Origin: 39-52-133 sp035531075
GTDB taxonomy: Bacteria; Pseudomonadota; Gammaproteobacteria; Burkholderiales; Gallionellaceae
Direction: 5' to 3'
DNA: 64,000 nucleotides
Assembly (NCBI GenBank): GCA_035531075.1
Contig: DATKTO010000040.1
Span: forward strand, 1-64,000
How positions within the stretch are numbered: position 1 is the stretch's first letter; each line of letters opens with the position of its first letter. The position numbers were made by a program, and so were the translations under genes. Positions 43,632 through 52,112 of this stretch are shown here, piece after piece. The notes below the pieces were generated by a model that saw nothing but the letters and a program-made list of their open reading frames with translations, searched no databases and was not told where the DNA came from.

Positions 43632-46118
43632 ATGGGAAACAATGGCTGGCGCACTGTGAGTTTCACGAAACGGGAGTTGCAGGAGCTTGCGCAGGATCGG
43701 CAGGCATGCAATCAGGACAGGCGCACCTTCATGAAATGGAGTTCGTTGCTGACTTCCCAGGCTGTAATCGGCGGGGGCGTCCTGAATCTTCTTTCCGGCG
43801 AGGTTCACGCCGACGACACCTTCATCAATGTGAGCAAGTGGGTGACTTCGGTGTGTGGCTATTGTTCGGTTGGCTGTGGTTTGAAAATCGGTGTCAATTC
43901 TTCGGGCGTGGCGGTAGCCGTCAAGGGCAACGACCAGCACCCGACCAACGCCGGACGCGTGTGCGTCAAGGGGTTGTACCAGTACAAAGTTCTGAATGAC
44001 AAAGATTTGCGCGTTGGCGAGCGTGCCAAATATCCGCTGCTGCGCAATGCGGGCGGCGGCTGGGATGCGATCACCTGGGATCAGGCCACCACACTGCTGG
44101 CGCAGAAAATTATCGCAGGCGTGAGCACGTCCGGTGCGGATTCGATCGGTATTTACAATACCGGACAGTGGTCGCTTGAAGAGTATTATTCCATGGGCAA
44201 GCTTGGCAAGGGTGCAATCGGCACCAGCACCATGGATTCGAATACGCGCCTGTGCATGGCTGCTGCGGTATATGGCTACATGACCACTTTCGGTTCGGAC
44301 GGTCCACCCGGCTGTTATGACGACATCGAGAGTACGAAGTGTTTCTTGCTGATGGGCATGAACCCGGCCGAAATGCACCCGCAGTTATGGCGGCGCATCG
44401 CCAACCGGCGCCGTGCCGACAGCTCGGTGAAGCTGATCGTGGTCGATCCGCGCCGCACCCAAACTGCGCGCAGTGCCGACCTGCACCTGCAGCTCAGGCC
44501 AGGCACCAACGTCGCGCTGATGAACGGCATTCTGCAGCAGCTGATCGCCAACGGCTGGATCAACAGCGGCTATATTTCGGCCTACACCCGAAATTATGCA
44601 GAGCTCGCGGCCAAGGTCGCGAGTTACACACCTTCTTATGTGGCGGCCATCACCGGGCTGTCGGTCGCCAATATTCAAACCGCCGCGCAGTGGATAGGCA
44701 CCTCGGCCGAGGTTTTGTCGCTGTTCCTGCAGGGCGTTTATCAGTCCATGGGTGGTACCGATACTGTGCGTCTGTTATGCGCGATGCACCTCATCACCGG
44801 CAAGATCGGTCGACCCGGCTCGGCACCGTTCAGCATTACCGGACAGGCCACCGCGATGAGCAACCGCGAAGCAGGCGGTTCATCCGGACTCGCGGCATAC
44901 CGCAACTACTACAACCCGGCACAGGTCGCCGACCTGACGGCAAAATGGAATGTGCCGGCTGGACGTATCCCCGTGCACGCGACCACCGTCGTCACTTCAA
45001 ACAAGGATTTGCAGCCGACGATCGATTCGATGGTGGACATGATGCGCAACGGCAGACTCAGGGTGTTCTGGGTGGCCTGTACCAATCCGGCGGTGACGCT
45101 GCCGGATCTGAATAAATATTACTCATATCTGAGCTACGGTAATCCCTCCCGGCCATTTGTCGTGGTGCAGGATATCTACGACCCGATGGAGTCGAAGTTC
45201 CAGGCCGATCTGTTTTTGCCGGCTGCGATGTGGGGCGAAAAGACCGGCACCTATACCTGCTCCGAGCGGCGCGTCAATCTGGGTTTGCAGGCGGTCTTGC
45301 CGGTGGGTTCCGAGATGCGGCCAAGTTATGGTGCCTACTCCGACTTCGATATCATCAAGATGGTGGCAGACAAGCTGGCTGCAATTGGCGGTGCGCGTTA
45401 CCAGGACGCGAGCGGGCGCTCACTCATCACCTACACCACGCAGGAGCAGGCATTCGAAGAATGGAAGCTGGTGTCAGCCAGCCGGCCTTGTGATATGAGC
45501 GGCATGAGCTATGCCAAGCTGACGGCCAATAACGGTATGGCCTGGCCGTCCACACCCTCCAATCCGCTGGGTGGCAAGCGGCTGTACACCAACGGCGTAT
45601 TCAATACCAACTGGGATCGCGCGCAGTATGGCAAAAGCTCGACTGCGGCCTGGATTGATCCGGACAACAAGAGCCGTGCCTATCTGTGGGCGGTGGATTA
45701 TGTCGCGCCGCCTGAAGTGCCGGATGGCAGCTATCCGTTCTGGCTCAATACCGGTCGCGTGATCGAGCACTTCCACTCACGCACCAAGACCAAGCGCGTG
45801 GCACAGTTGCACGAGATGGTCCCGGACAATTATGTCGAGATCAACTCAGCCGATGCTTCCAGCCTCAAGGTGGTCACGGGCAATCTGATACGGGTCACCT
45901 CGCGGCGTGGCGAGATTGTGGTCAAGGCGAAGGTGACCGACACAACGGCAGCGGGCGCGGTGTTCATCCCGATGCACTTCGGCGACCTCGATCCCTCGGA
46001 TGTGGCGCAGAACGGCGGACGGCAGGTGGCCGTGAACCGGCTGACGATGAATTACGTCGATCCGGTCTGTGCGCAGCCAATCTACAAACATTGTGCGGTC
46101 AAAATCGCCAAGGCCTAA
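43632..46118 (+). CDS. NapA-like periplasmic molybdopterin oxidoreductase
   Basis: About 828 residues with a twin-arginine-type signal (QDRRTFMKWSS). A 4Fe-4S site is formed by CGYCSVGC and, 27 residues on, the cysteine of RVCVKG. The molybdenum-ligand cysteine lies in TRLCMAAAVYGY. The GCYDDIE, AEMHPQLWRRI and C-terminal CAVKIAK segments match periplasmic nitrate reductase NapA, but other parts are shorter or different, so a relative with another oxyanion substrate is possible. GGGAGG precedes the start at 43632 (ATGs at 43629 and 43632). The Tat motif is 30 residues inside, unusually far. A tetraheme cytochrome follows at 17 bases. Nitrate is the best guess. Confidence 0.9.
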   Translation: MGNNGWRTVSFTKRELQELAQDRQACNQDRRTFMKWSSLLTSQAVIGGGVLNLLSGEVHADDTFINVSKWVTSVCGYCSVGCGLKIGVNSSGVAVAVKGNDQHPTNAGRVCVKGLYQYKVLNDKDLRVGERAKYPLLRNAGGGWDAITWDQATTLLAQKIIAGVSTSGADSIGIYNTGQWSLEEYYSMGKLGKGAIGTSTMDSNTRLCMAAAVYGYMTTFGSDGPPGCYDDIESTKCFLLMGMNPAEMHPQLWRRIANRRRADSSVKLIVVDPRRTQTARSADLHLQLRPGTNVALMNGILQQLIANGWINSGYISAYTRNYAELAAKVASYTPSYVAAITGLSVANIQTAAQWIGTSAEVLSLFLQGVYQSMGGTDTVRLLCAMHLITGKIGRPGSAPFSITGQATAMSNREAGGSSGLAAYRNYYNPAQVADLTAKWNVPAGRIPVHATTVVTSNKDLQPTIDSMVDMMRNGRLRVFWVACTNPAVTLPDLNKYYSYLSYGNPSRPFVVVQDIYDPMESKFQADLFLPAAMWGEKTGTYTCSERRVNLGLQAVLPVGSEMRPSYGAYSDFDIIKMVADKLAAIGGARYQDASGRSLITYTTQEQAFEEWKLVSASRPCDMSGMSYAKLTANNGMAWPSTPSNPLGGKRLYTNGVFNTNWDRAQYGKSSTAAWIDPDNKSRAYLWAVDYVAPPEVPDGSYPFWLNTGRVIEHFHSRTKTKRVAQLHEMVPDNYVEINSADASSLKVVTGNLIRVTSRRGEIVVKAKVTDTTAAGAVFIPMHFGDLDPSDVAQNGGRQVAVNRLTMNYVDPVCAQPIYKHCAVKIAKA

Positions 46119-46135
46119 CGAGAAGGAATGCAAAC

Positions 46136-46570
46136 ATGAACCATAAGTTATATATGCTGCTTATCTTGAAGATGATCGCGGGCGTGGCGCTGGCTCTCGG
46201 CACGATGTCCTTTGCCATCCATGCAAAGGGCGCACAGGTGTTCGATACCAGCTATGCCGTGGAGGCGAGTTCGTCCTGTCTTTCCGGCGGCTGTCACGAG
46301 AGTAATGCAACGCTGATGACAGGCTATAAGGCATCGTACATGACGCATGTGATGGTCAAGTGCAACACCTGCCACGGCACGCACACCGCCGCCGAGCTCG
46401 GCAAGCCGAAGCCCAACCTCACCGGCTATATCAGCGGCATGGGTGCCACCGGCTACAAGGTGCCCAAGGACCGATGTGTGGCCTGCCACAGTTCCGCCAG
46501 CGGGCAAGGGCATCCGAACAATCCAGGCGAGTGTTTGAGCTGCCACGCGCCGCATAAATTCCCGCGCTGA
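46136..46570 (+). CDS. tetraheme c-type cytochrome, partner of the NapA-like enzyme
   Basis: The 144-residue protein has a signal peptide (MIAGVALALGTMSFAIHA) and three standard heme motifs, CNTCH, CVACH and CLSCH. Its first motif reads CLSGGCH, an expanded CX4CH form known from some cytochrome c3 and nitrite reductase types. It follows the reductase by 17 bases with AGAAGGA before its ATG, so it is the likely electron donor, replacing NapB. A terminator follows. Tetraheme is an inference from motif count; attachment at the CX4CH site is not proved. Confidence 0.85.
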   Translation: MNHKLYMLLILKMIAGVALALGTMSFAIHAKGAQVFDTSYAVEASSSCLSGGCHESNATLMTGYKASYMTHVMVKCNTCHGTHTAAELGKPKPNLTGYISGMGATGYKVPKDRCVACHSSASGQGHPNNPGECLSCHAPHKFPR

Positions 46571-46607
46571 CAAAATCAGTTCATCAAGAAATCCGGAAGA
46601 AATCCGG

Positions 46608-46628
46608 GCCGCCGCCAGGCGGCTTTTT
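46608..46628 (+). terminator. intrinsic terminator after the tetraheme cytochrome
   Basis: GCCGCC (46608-46613) pairs with GGCGGC (46618-46623) over a four-base loop and is followed by TTTTT. Confidence 0.9.
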
Positions 46629-46770
46629 CATTTATAACTGAGCGTGGCTGTAGCCCGCTTAGTGGATGAGCTATTGCCAACCATCAAGTGCCTCGCGAAA
46701 GTGATTCTGGCTTGCGAAGCACACAGCTATATTAGCGAAAAACCATATATATCATGGAATGATACTTTTC

Positions 46771-46799
46771 TTGACATACCACACTATGTTGTGTAATTT
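46771..46799 (+). promoter_or_regulatory. candidate promoter of nrdD with NrdR-like palindrome
   Basis: TTGACA (46771-46776) is a perfect -35, with TAATTT 17 bases on as a weak -10. Between them ACACTATGTTGTGT (46781-46794) has ACAC/GTGT ends like an NrdR box (ACAC...GTGT), though shorter than the usual 16 bases. This fits known control of nrd operons by NrdR; it is a visual match only. Confidence 0.4.
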
Positions 46800-46908
46800 T
46801 GCACTGAGATACATTACATGTTGTGGTTAATGGCGAATGACAAGCTGGCTTATGCTGTTGCGAAGCCCGCGACAGATCATCCAGACAAATATAATTGAGG
46901 AGCAAGCA

Positions 46909-48957
46909 ATGGCAGAAGTCCAGCAGGGAGTTGGCGGCAGCAATCTGGTTTCCCTACTCAAGGGAGTGATCAAGCGTGATGGTTCGCTGGCACCCTTCGA
47001 CTCCGACAAGATCCGTTATGCAATTCAACGTGCCGGTTCTGCCACCGGTGAATTCGACGCCGATGAGGCGTATTTGCTCATGGCCCAGGTAGTCAAAGTC
47101 CTGATACACAAATTCCGCGCAGAGCCGCCGCACATCGAGAAAGTTCAGGACGCGGTGGAACAGGTGCTGATTACCGCCAATCACCTCAAGACTGCACGCG
47201 CTTACATCGTCTACCGCGAGCAGCACACCAAGTTGCGCAAGGATCGAAAAACGGTGGTGGATGTGGAAAGTTCGATCAACGAATACCTCGAGCAGATGGA
47301 CTGGCGCGTCAACGCCAACGCCAACCAGGGCTATAGTCTTGGGGGCTTGATTCTGAATGTTTCCGGCAAGGTAGTGGCCAACTACTGGCTTAATCACGTT
47401 TACCCGCCTGAAGTCGGCATTGCCCATCGCGAAGGCGACATTCATGTGCACGATCTGGACATGCTGGCGGGTTATTGCGCGGGCTGGTCGCTGCGCACGC
47501 TGCTCAACGATGGCCTCAACGGCGTACCCGGCAAGGTCGAAGCCGGTCCGCCCAAGCATATGTCTTCCGCTGTCGGGCAGATCGTCAACTTCCTCGGCAC
47601 GCTGCAGAACGAGTGGGCAGGCGCGCAGGCCTTCAGCTCATTCGACACCTATATGGCGCCTTTTATCCGCAACGATATGCTGCCTTACCGCGAAGTGAAG
47701 CAGCACATACAGGAACTCATCTACAACCTCAACGTGCCGTCGCGCTGGGGCACACAGACACCGTTCACCAATTTGACATTCGACTGGGTCTGCCCGGAAG
47801 ACCTGCGCGAACAAATCCCCATTATCGGCGGCCAGGAAATGCCCTTCAGCTATGGCGAGTTGCAGGCTGAAATGGACATGATTAACCGCGCCTATATCGA
47901 GGTGATGACCCGGGGCGATGCCAAGGGGCGTGTGTTTACCTTTCCGATTCCGACCTACAACATGACACCGGACTTCCCGTGGGAATCCGAAAATGCCACG
48001 TTGCTGTTTGAAATGACCGCGAAATACGGCCTGCCATATTTCCAGAACTTTATTAATTCCGAGCTTAAGCCCAATATGGTGCGTTCGATGTGCTGCCGCC
48101 TGCAGCTCGACCTGCGCGAACTGCTGAAGCGCGGCAATGGCCTGTTTGGCAGCGCCGAACAGACCGGCTCGGTGGGTGTGGTCACGATCAATTGCGCGCG
48201 CCTCGGTTATCTGTATCAGGATAACGAGGTGGCGCTGTTAAGCCGCCTCGACGAACTGATGGAGATCGGCAAGAACAGTCTGGAAATTAAACGCAAAGTC
48301 ATACAGCGCCACATGGATGCCGGGCTGTTCCCCTACACCAAGCGTTACCTCGGCACCTTGCGCAATCACTTCTCCACGCTGGGGGTGAACGGCATCAACG
48401 AGATGATCCGCAATTTCACCAACGATGAGCACGACATCACCTCCGAATGGGGCCATGCTTTTGCGGTGCGCCTGCTCGATCACGTGCGCGCAAAAATGCT
48501 GGTGTTCCAGGAGGAAACCGGCCACATGTACAACCTGGAAGCGACTCCGGCCGAGGGCACCACCTATCGTTTTGCCAAGGAAGACAAGAAGCGTTTCGCC
48601 GACATCCTTCAGGCCGGTACCCGGGAAACGCCTTATTACACCAATTCCTCGCAGCTTCCGGTCGGCTTCACCGACGATCCGTTTGAAGCGCTGGAACGGC
48701 AGGAAGAGCTGCAGAAAAAATATACCGGCGGCACCGTGTTGCACCTCTACATGACCGAGCGCATCACCAGTGCGGAAGCCTGCAAAAATCTGGTGCGGAG
48801 ATCGCTGGAAAAATTTGGTCAGCCCTACATCACGATCACGCCGACGTTCTCGATTTGCCCGCAGCACGGCTATCTGAATGGCGAGCACAAGTTCTGCCCG
48901 AAATGCGACCAGGAACGCCTGGCCGAGAAGCGCAGCCAAAAACTGGCTGCAGCTTAA
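46909..48957 (+). CDS. nrdD: anaerobic ribonucleoside-triphosphate reductase, main part without glycyl-radical segment
   Basis: The 682-residue enzyme has an N-terminal ATP-cone (VIKRDGSLAPFDSDKIRYAI), then the class III reductase core: GGLILNVSGKVVANYWLNHV, HDLDMLAGYCAGWSL, SRWGTQTPFTNLTFDW and CRLQLDLRELLKRGNGLFG. It ends with a zinc-binding tail CPQHGYLNGEHKFCPKCDQE. It reduces NTPs to dNTPs without oxygen. The C-terminal RVxGY glycyl-radical loop is absent here and is found in the next small gene. ATG at 46909 follows GAGGAG. Identification is firm; the split is unusual. Confidence 0.95.
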   Translation: MAEVQQGVGGSNLVSLLKGVIKRDGSLAPFDSDKIRYAIQRAGSATGEFDADEAYLLMAQVVKVLIHKFRAEPPHIEKVQDAVEQVLITANHLKTARAYIVYREQHTKLRKDRKTVVDVESSINEYLEQMDWRVNANANQGYSLGGLILNVSGKVVANYWLNHVYPPEVGIAHREGDIHVHDLDMLAGYCAGWSLRTLLNDGLNGVPGKVEAGPPKHMSSAVGQIVNFLGTLQNEWAGAQAFSSFDTYMAPFIRNDMLPYREVKQHIQELIYNLNVPSRWGTQTPFTNLTFDWVCPEDLREQIPIIGGQEMPFSYGELQAEMDMINRAYIEVMTRGDAKGRVFTFPIPTYNMTPDFPWESENATLLFEMTAKYGLPYFQNFINSELKPNMVRSMCCRLQLDLRELLKRGNGLFGSAEQTGSVGVVTINCARLGYLYQDNEVALLSRLDELMEIGKNSLEIKRKVIQRHMDAGLFPYTKRYLGTLRNHFSTLGVNGINEMIRNFTNDEHDITSEWGHAFAVRLLDHVRAKMLVFQEETGHMYNLEATPAEGTTYRFAKEDKKRFADILQAGTRETPYYTNSSQLPVGFTDDPFEALERQEELQKKYTGGTVLHLYMTERITSAEACKNLVRRSLEKFGQPYITITPTFSICPQHGYLNGEHKFCPKCDQERLAEKRSQKLAAA

Positions 48958-48991
48958 GCAGCCATCTTAAACTTTTGACAAGGAGCGTGCC

Positions 48992-49189
48992 ATGAACGAT
49001 TTGTCCAATCAGACTCACTTTGAAACACAGGAAATTATTTTGAGCGAAGCAGAACGCCAGCGCTGCGAAGTGTGGACCCGCGTGATGGGCTACCACCGTC
49101 CGGTCGCCTCGTTCAATATCGGCAAAAAAGGTGAGCACGACGAGCGCAAGCATTTTCAGGAATGCCGGGCCACGCTGACCGACCGATAA
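48992..49189 (+). CDS. separate glycyl-radical segment of the anaerobic ribonucleotide reductase
   Basis: The 65-residue product contains RCEVWTRVMGYHRPVASFNIGKKGEH in two parts: TRVMGY, whose glycine matches the radical site of NrdD, and HRPVASFNIGKKGEHDERKHF, the conserved end of NrdD proteins in other bacteria. It has its own strong ribosome binding site (AAGGAG, seven bases before ATG) and lies in a different frame 34 bases after nrdD, so it is a real separate gene. It should bind the main subunit to give an active enzyme, with the following NrdG making the radical. Confidence 0.86.
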   Translation: MNDLSNQTHFETQEIILSEAERQRCEVWTRVMGYHRPVASFNIGKKGEHDERKHFQECRATLTDR

Positions 49190-49239
49190 TTTCACAGATA
49201 GTGCACCTGCGCGGAACACAAGCAAGTTGATGGCTGATC

Positions 49240-49941
49240 TTGGCTAACTTTCAAATCGGGGGCCTGACCCCGCTGACCAGTACTGATTTTCCAGGCTGCC
49301 TGGCCGCAGTGGTATTTTGTCAGGGTTGCCCCTGGCGCTGCGGTTATTGCCATAACCCTCATCTGATTCCCCGGCACGGCGAGAATACATTGGAGTGGCC
49401 TGCCGTGATGAGTTTTTTCCGGCGCCGTCGGGGCTTGCTGGATGCGGTTGTCTTTAGTGGTGGCGAGCCAACGCTGCAGGATGGGCTGAAGCAAGCCATG
49501 ACAGAGGTTAAGGAACTCGGCTTCAAGATCGGCCTGCACACAGGCGGCGCTTACCCTGCACGGTTTGCGGAGCTGCTGCCCTTATCTTCGTGGGTGGGGA
49601 TGGATATCAAGGCTGCCTTCAATGACTATGACAAGGTGACGAGTACTCCTGCCAGTGGCAAGAAGGCACGGGAAAGCGTCGAGCTGCTATTGGCCAGCGG
49701 CGTGCCGCATGAGTTCCGTACTACGGTGCATCCTCTGTACCACACTCCGGATTCCTTGCTGCGACTGGCGGAAGAATTGCAGCAGATGGGGGCGCGGCAT
49801 TTCGTGCTGCAGCAGTTCAGGCCACAGGGATGTGCCGATGCAGCAGTCAGCGCTGCTTGTCACTTGCAGGAATTGCTGACTGATGAGTTATGCGAGCGCA
49901 TGGCAGAAATGTTTGAGAGCTTCGCGGTGCGCAGGGCGTAA
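49240..49941 (+). CDS. nrdG: anaerobic ribonucleotide reductase activating protein (radical SAM)
   Basis: The 233-residue radical SAM enzyme has CQGCPWRCGYCHNP with the C-x3-C-x2-C cluster motif, and VVFSGGEPTLQDGL with the GGEP SAM-binding motif. It makes the glycyl radical on NrdD using SAM and reduced flavodoxin or ferredoxin. It is placed directly after the glycyl-radical gene. The start is a TTG at 49240, as no in-frame ATG is near; this start is tentative. It is convergent with the Hyf-like operon. Confidence 0.93.
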   Translation: MANFQIGGLTPLTSTDFPGCLAAVVFCQGCPWRCGYCHNPHLIPRHGENTLEWPAVMSFFRRRRGLLDAVVFSGGEPTLQDGLKQAMTEVKELGFKIGLHTGGAYPARFAELLPLSSWVGMDIKAAFNDYDKVTSTPASGKKARESVELLLASGVPHEFRTTVHPLYHTPDSLLRLAEELQQMGARHFVLQQFRPQGCADAAVSAACHLQELLTDELCERMAEMFESFAVRRA

Positions 49942-49994
49942 TGCCAATTTTGTTGCAGCAATATTGAATTGGTAACGATTTGAAATTTTCTGTG

Positions 49995-50537
49995 CTATTT
50001 TTTCTGTGCGTTAGTTGTAACCGCAGCGAGTATGCCCTGTACCAGCGCGGTGGGGGTAGGGGGGCAGCCCGGTACCGCAACATCCACCGGAATCACGTTG
50101 GATATTTTGCCGCAGCTGGCATAGCTTGAGCCATCGCCAGAGTTGTCTGGGGAGAAAATGCCTCCGGTGCAGCCGCAGTCGCCCACGGCCACCACCAGCT
50201 TGGGTTCGGGGGTGGCATCATAGGTGCGCTTGAGTGCGATTGCCATGTGCCGTGAAACCGGCCCCGTCACCAGCAGCATGTCGGCGTGGCGGGGGCTGGC
50301 GACAAATTGGATGCCCAGGCCCTCGATATTGTAATAGGCGTTGTTGAGCGCGTGTATTTCCAGATCGCAGCCGTTGCACGAGCCGGCATCGACATGGCGG
50401 ATGGCGAGTGCGCGGCCGAGATGCTGCAGGATTTGCTGTTGAATCTGCTGCTCGTTTAGCCGCAGCGAGCGGTCCGGTAGCGGAGGCGTTTCGGTCCTGA
50501 TACCTGTGCGCAATATCTGTTTGATGATCTGGTACAT
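49995..50537 (-). CDS. hyfI: Hyf/Ehr-like complex small subunit (NuoB/HyfI-like)
   Basis: A 180-residue NuoB-like iron-sulfur protein with cysteines in SCNGCDLEIHAL, GDCGCTGG and VPGCPPTPTALVQGIL. These are the four ligands of the proximal 4Fe-4S cluster (N2 type). It is the last gene of the operon on the minus strand, nine bases after the large subunit. It should sit on the cytoplasmic arm. The iron-sulfur site is intact even though the large subunit lacks metal ligands. Confidence 0.9.
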   Translation of the reverse strand: MYQIIKQILRTGIRTETPPLPDRSLRLNEQQIQQQILQHLGRALAIRHVDAGSCNGCDLEIHALNNAYYNIEGLGIQFVASPRHADMLLVTGPVSRHMAIALKRTYDATPEPKLVVAVGDCGCTGGIFSPDNSGDGSSYASCGKISNVIPVDVAVPGCPPTPTALVQGILAAVTTNAQKK

Positions 50538-50546
50538 GGCGTAGTC

Positions 50547-52094
50547 CTAAAGGTCCTGTCCGCTATAGCTCAGGTTGAACGATTTGTTGATCAGCGGGAA
50601 GTCCGGCACGATGTTGCCAATGATGGCGTGCTCCAGCACCGGCCAGTTCTGCCATGAGGGGTCATGCGGGTGCAGGCGATGGATGCTGTTGTTTTTGCCG
50701 CTGTGCAGGGCCACCATGATTTCGCCGCGCCAGCCTTCCACCCAGCCTATGCCCAGCTTGCCGTCGGCTGCATCTGCAATCTTTTCAATAAGTGACCCCT
50801 CGGGCAGCTTGCCCAGGAGGTCACGGATCAGGCGTATCGATTCGGCTATCTCTTCGAAGCGCAGGATGACGCGCGCGGCAACATCGCCATTGCGATGGGT
50901 GGCCATCAGCACGTCCAGCTGGTCATAGGGCGCACAGGGGAAGTCGGCTCGCAGATCCCAGGCCTGGCCGCTGGCACGTCCGGGCAGGCCGGTCAGCCCC
51001 AGCTGCGCGGCCAGCTCGGGGGCGACCTTGCCGGTGCTGAGAAAGCGGTCCTGCGCGCCGGTGTGTTCGTCGTAGATTTCTCTTAACTTTGCAGTTACCT
51101 GTTCAATATGGGTGAGCGTGCCGCGTAATTTATCGCCGCCATGGGCATCGATGTCGCAGGCGACGCCGCCGGGGGCTATTCTGTCCATCAGGTAACGGTG
51201 GCCGAACAGCTCGCCATTCTGGCGCAGTAAATCTTCCTTGAGTATCCAGAACTGCGCAAAGCCGAATGCCAGCGCCACATCGTTGCCCAGGTAACCCAGG
51301 TCACCCAGATGGTTGAGGATGCGCTCCAGTTCTAGAAAAACGGCGCGTATCGATATTGCGCGGGGCGATGGCGTCGTGCCGCAGAGGCTTTCCACAGCCT
51401 GCGCGTAGGCCCAGGCGTAGGCCACGGTGCTGTCGCCGCTGATGCGACCGGCAAGCTTCGCGCCCTGCTCCAGGTTCATGCTCTCGAAGCGCTTCTCTAT
51501 TCCCTTGTGCTTGTAGCCCAGGCGCTGTTCCAGGCGCAATACGCGGTCGCCGATGATGGAGAAGCGGAAGTGGCCGGGTTCGATGGTGCCGGCATGCACC
51601 GGGCCGACCGGAATTTCGTGCACACCGTCGCCGGTGACGGTGACGAAGGGGTAGGCGTCGGCCGCGGTGGGGTGCACTGTGCCGGCGTCAAAGCCCTTGC
51701 GCAGCGGGTGCTGGTCGGATGGCCAAGAAGCATGGCGCAGCCATTTTCGCTGATCATCCGCGCCGGCAGGATGCAGGCCCAGCAGATCGGTCACGGCACG
51801 CTGCATGCGGGACGCTGCGGGGAACAGATCGCTGACATCGGGGTAAGCCGGGTGCGCAGCAGCCACAGACAGGGTCAGGCACAGCATGCCAGCTGAATTA
51901 ACCAGCGCGACGTGCAGCGCATAGCCATTGCCGCGCGGCTGCTCATCGCTGCCCCACAGTGCGAGGAGCCTGCCGCCGTCATGCTTTACCTGCTCGCACA
52001 GGCTTCTGAATTGGACTTCATCCACCTCGCCATGCCACACCGGCATCGCACCGGGCAACCTGGGAAATTTTTGTGTAAATTCAGTTGGGGTCAT
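50547..52094 (-). CDS. hyfG: Hyf/Ehr-like complex large subunit without NiFe ligands (NuoCD/HyfG-like)
   Basis: The 515-residue protein combines a NuoC-like N-terminus and a NuoD/hydrogenase large-subunit-like C-terminus (GPVHAGTIEPGHFRF, RLGYKHKGIEKRFE, ELERILNHLGDLGYLGNDVA). At the first metal site, where active enzymes have RxCGxC, it reads GRISGDSTV. At the second, DPCxxC is absent and the end is NKSFNLSYSGQDL. No pair of cysteines remains for nickel. So it is not a working NiFe hydrogenase; it belongs with the energy-converting hydrogenase-related (Ehr) complexes. The true substrate is unknown. Confidence 0.9.
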   Translation of the reverse strand: MTPTEFTQKFPRLPGAMPVWHGEVDEVQFRSLCEQVKHDGGRLLALWGSDEQPRGNGYALHVALVNSAGMLCLTLSVAAAHPAYPDVSDLFPAASRMQRAVTDLLGLHPAGADDQRKWLRHASWPSDQHPLRKGFDAGTVHPTAADAYPFVTVTGDGVHEIPVGPVHAGTIEPGHFRFSIIGDRVLRLEQRLGYKHKGIEKRFESMNLEQGAKLAGRISGDSTVAYAWAYAQAVESLCGTTPSPRAISIRAVFLELERILNHLGDLGYLGNDVALAFGFAQFWILKEDLLRQNGELFGHRYLMDRIAPGGVACDIDAHGGDKLRGTLTHIEQVTAKLREIYDEHTGAQDRFLSTGKVAPELAAQLGLTGLPGRASGQAWDLRADFPCAPYDQLDVLMATHRNGDVAARVILRFEEIAESIRLIRDLLGKLPEGSLIEKIADAADGKLGIGWVEGWRGEIMVALHSGKNNSIHRLHPHDPSWQNWPVLEHAIIGNIVPDFPLINKSFNLSYSGQDL

Positions 52095-52112
52095 GTTTAT
52101 CCTGAACTGTCA

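Noticed and set aside
43524..44378. 284-codon minus-strand open frame
   Set aside because: It covers the start of the NapA-like gene, with its clear cluster and Tat motifs, and is therefore a shadow.
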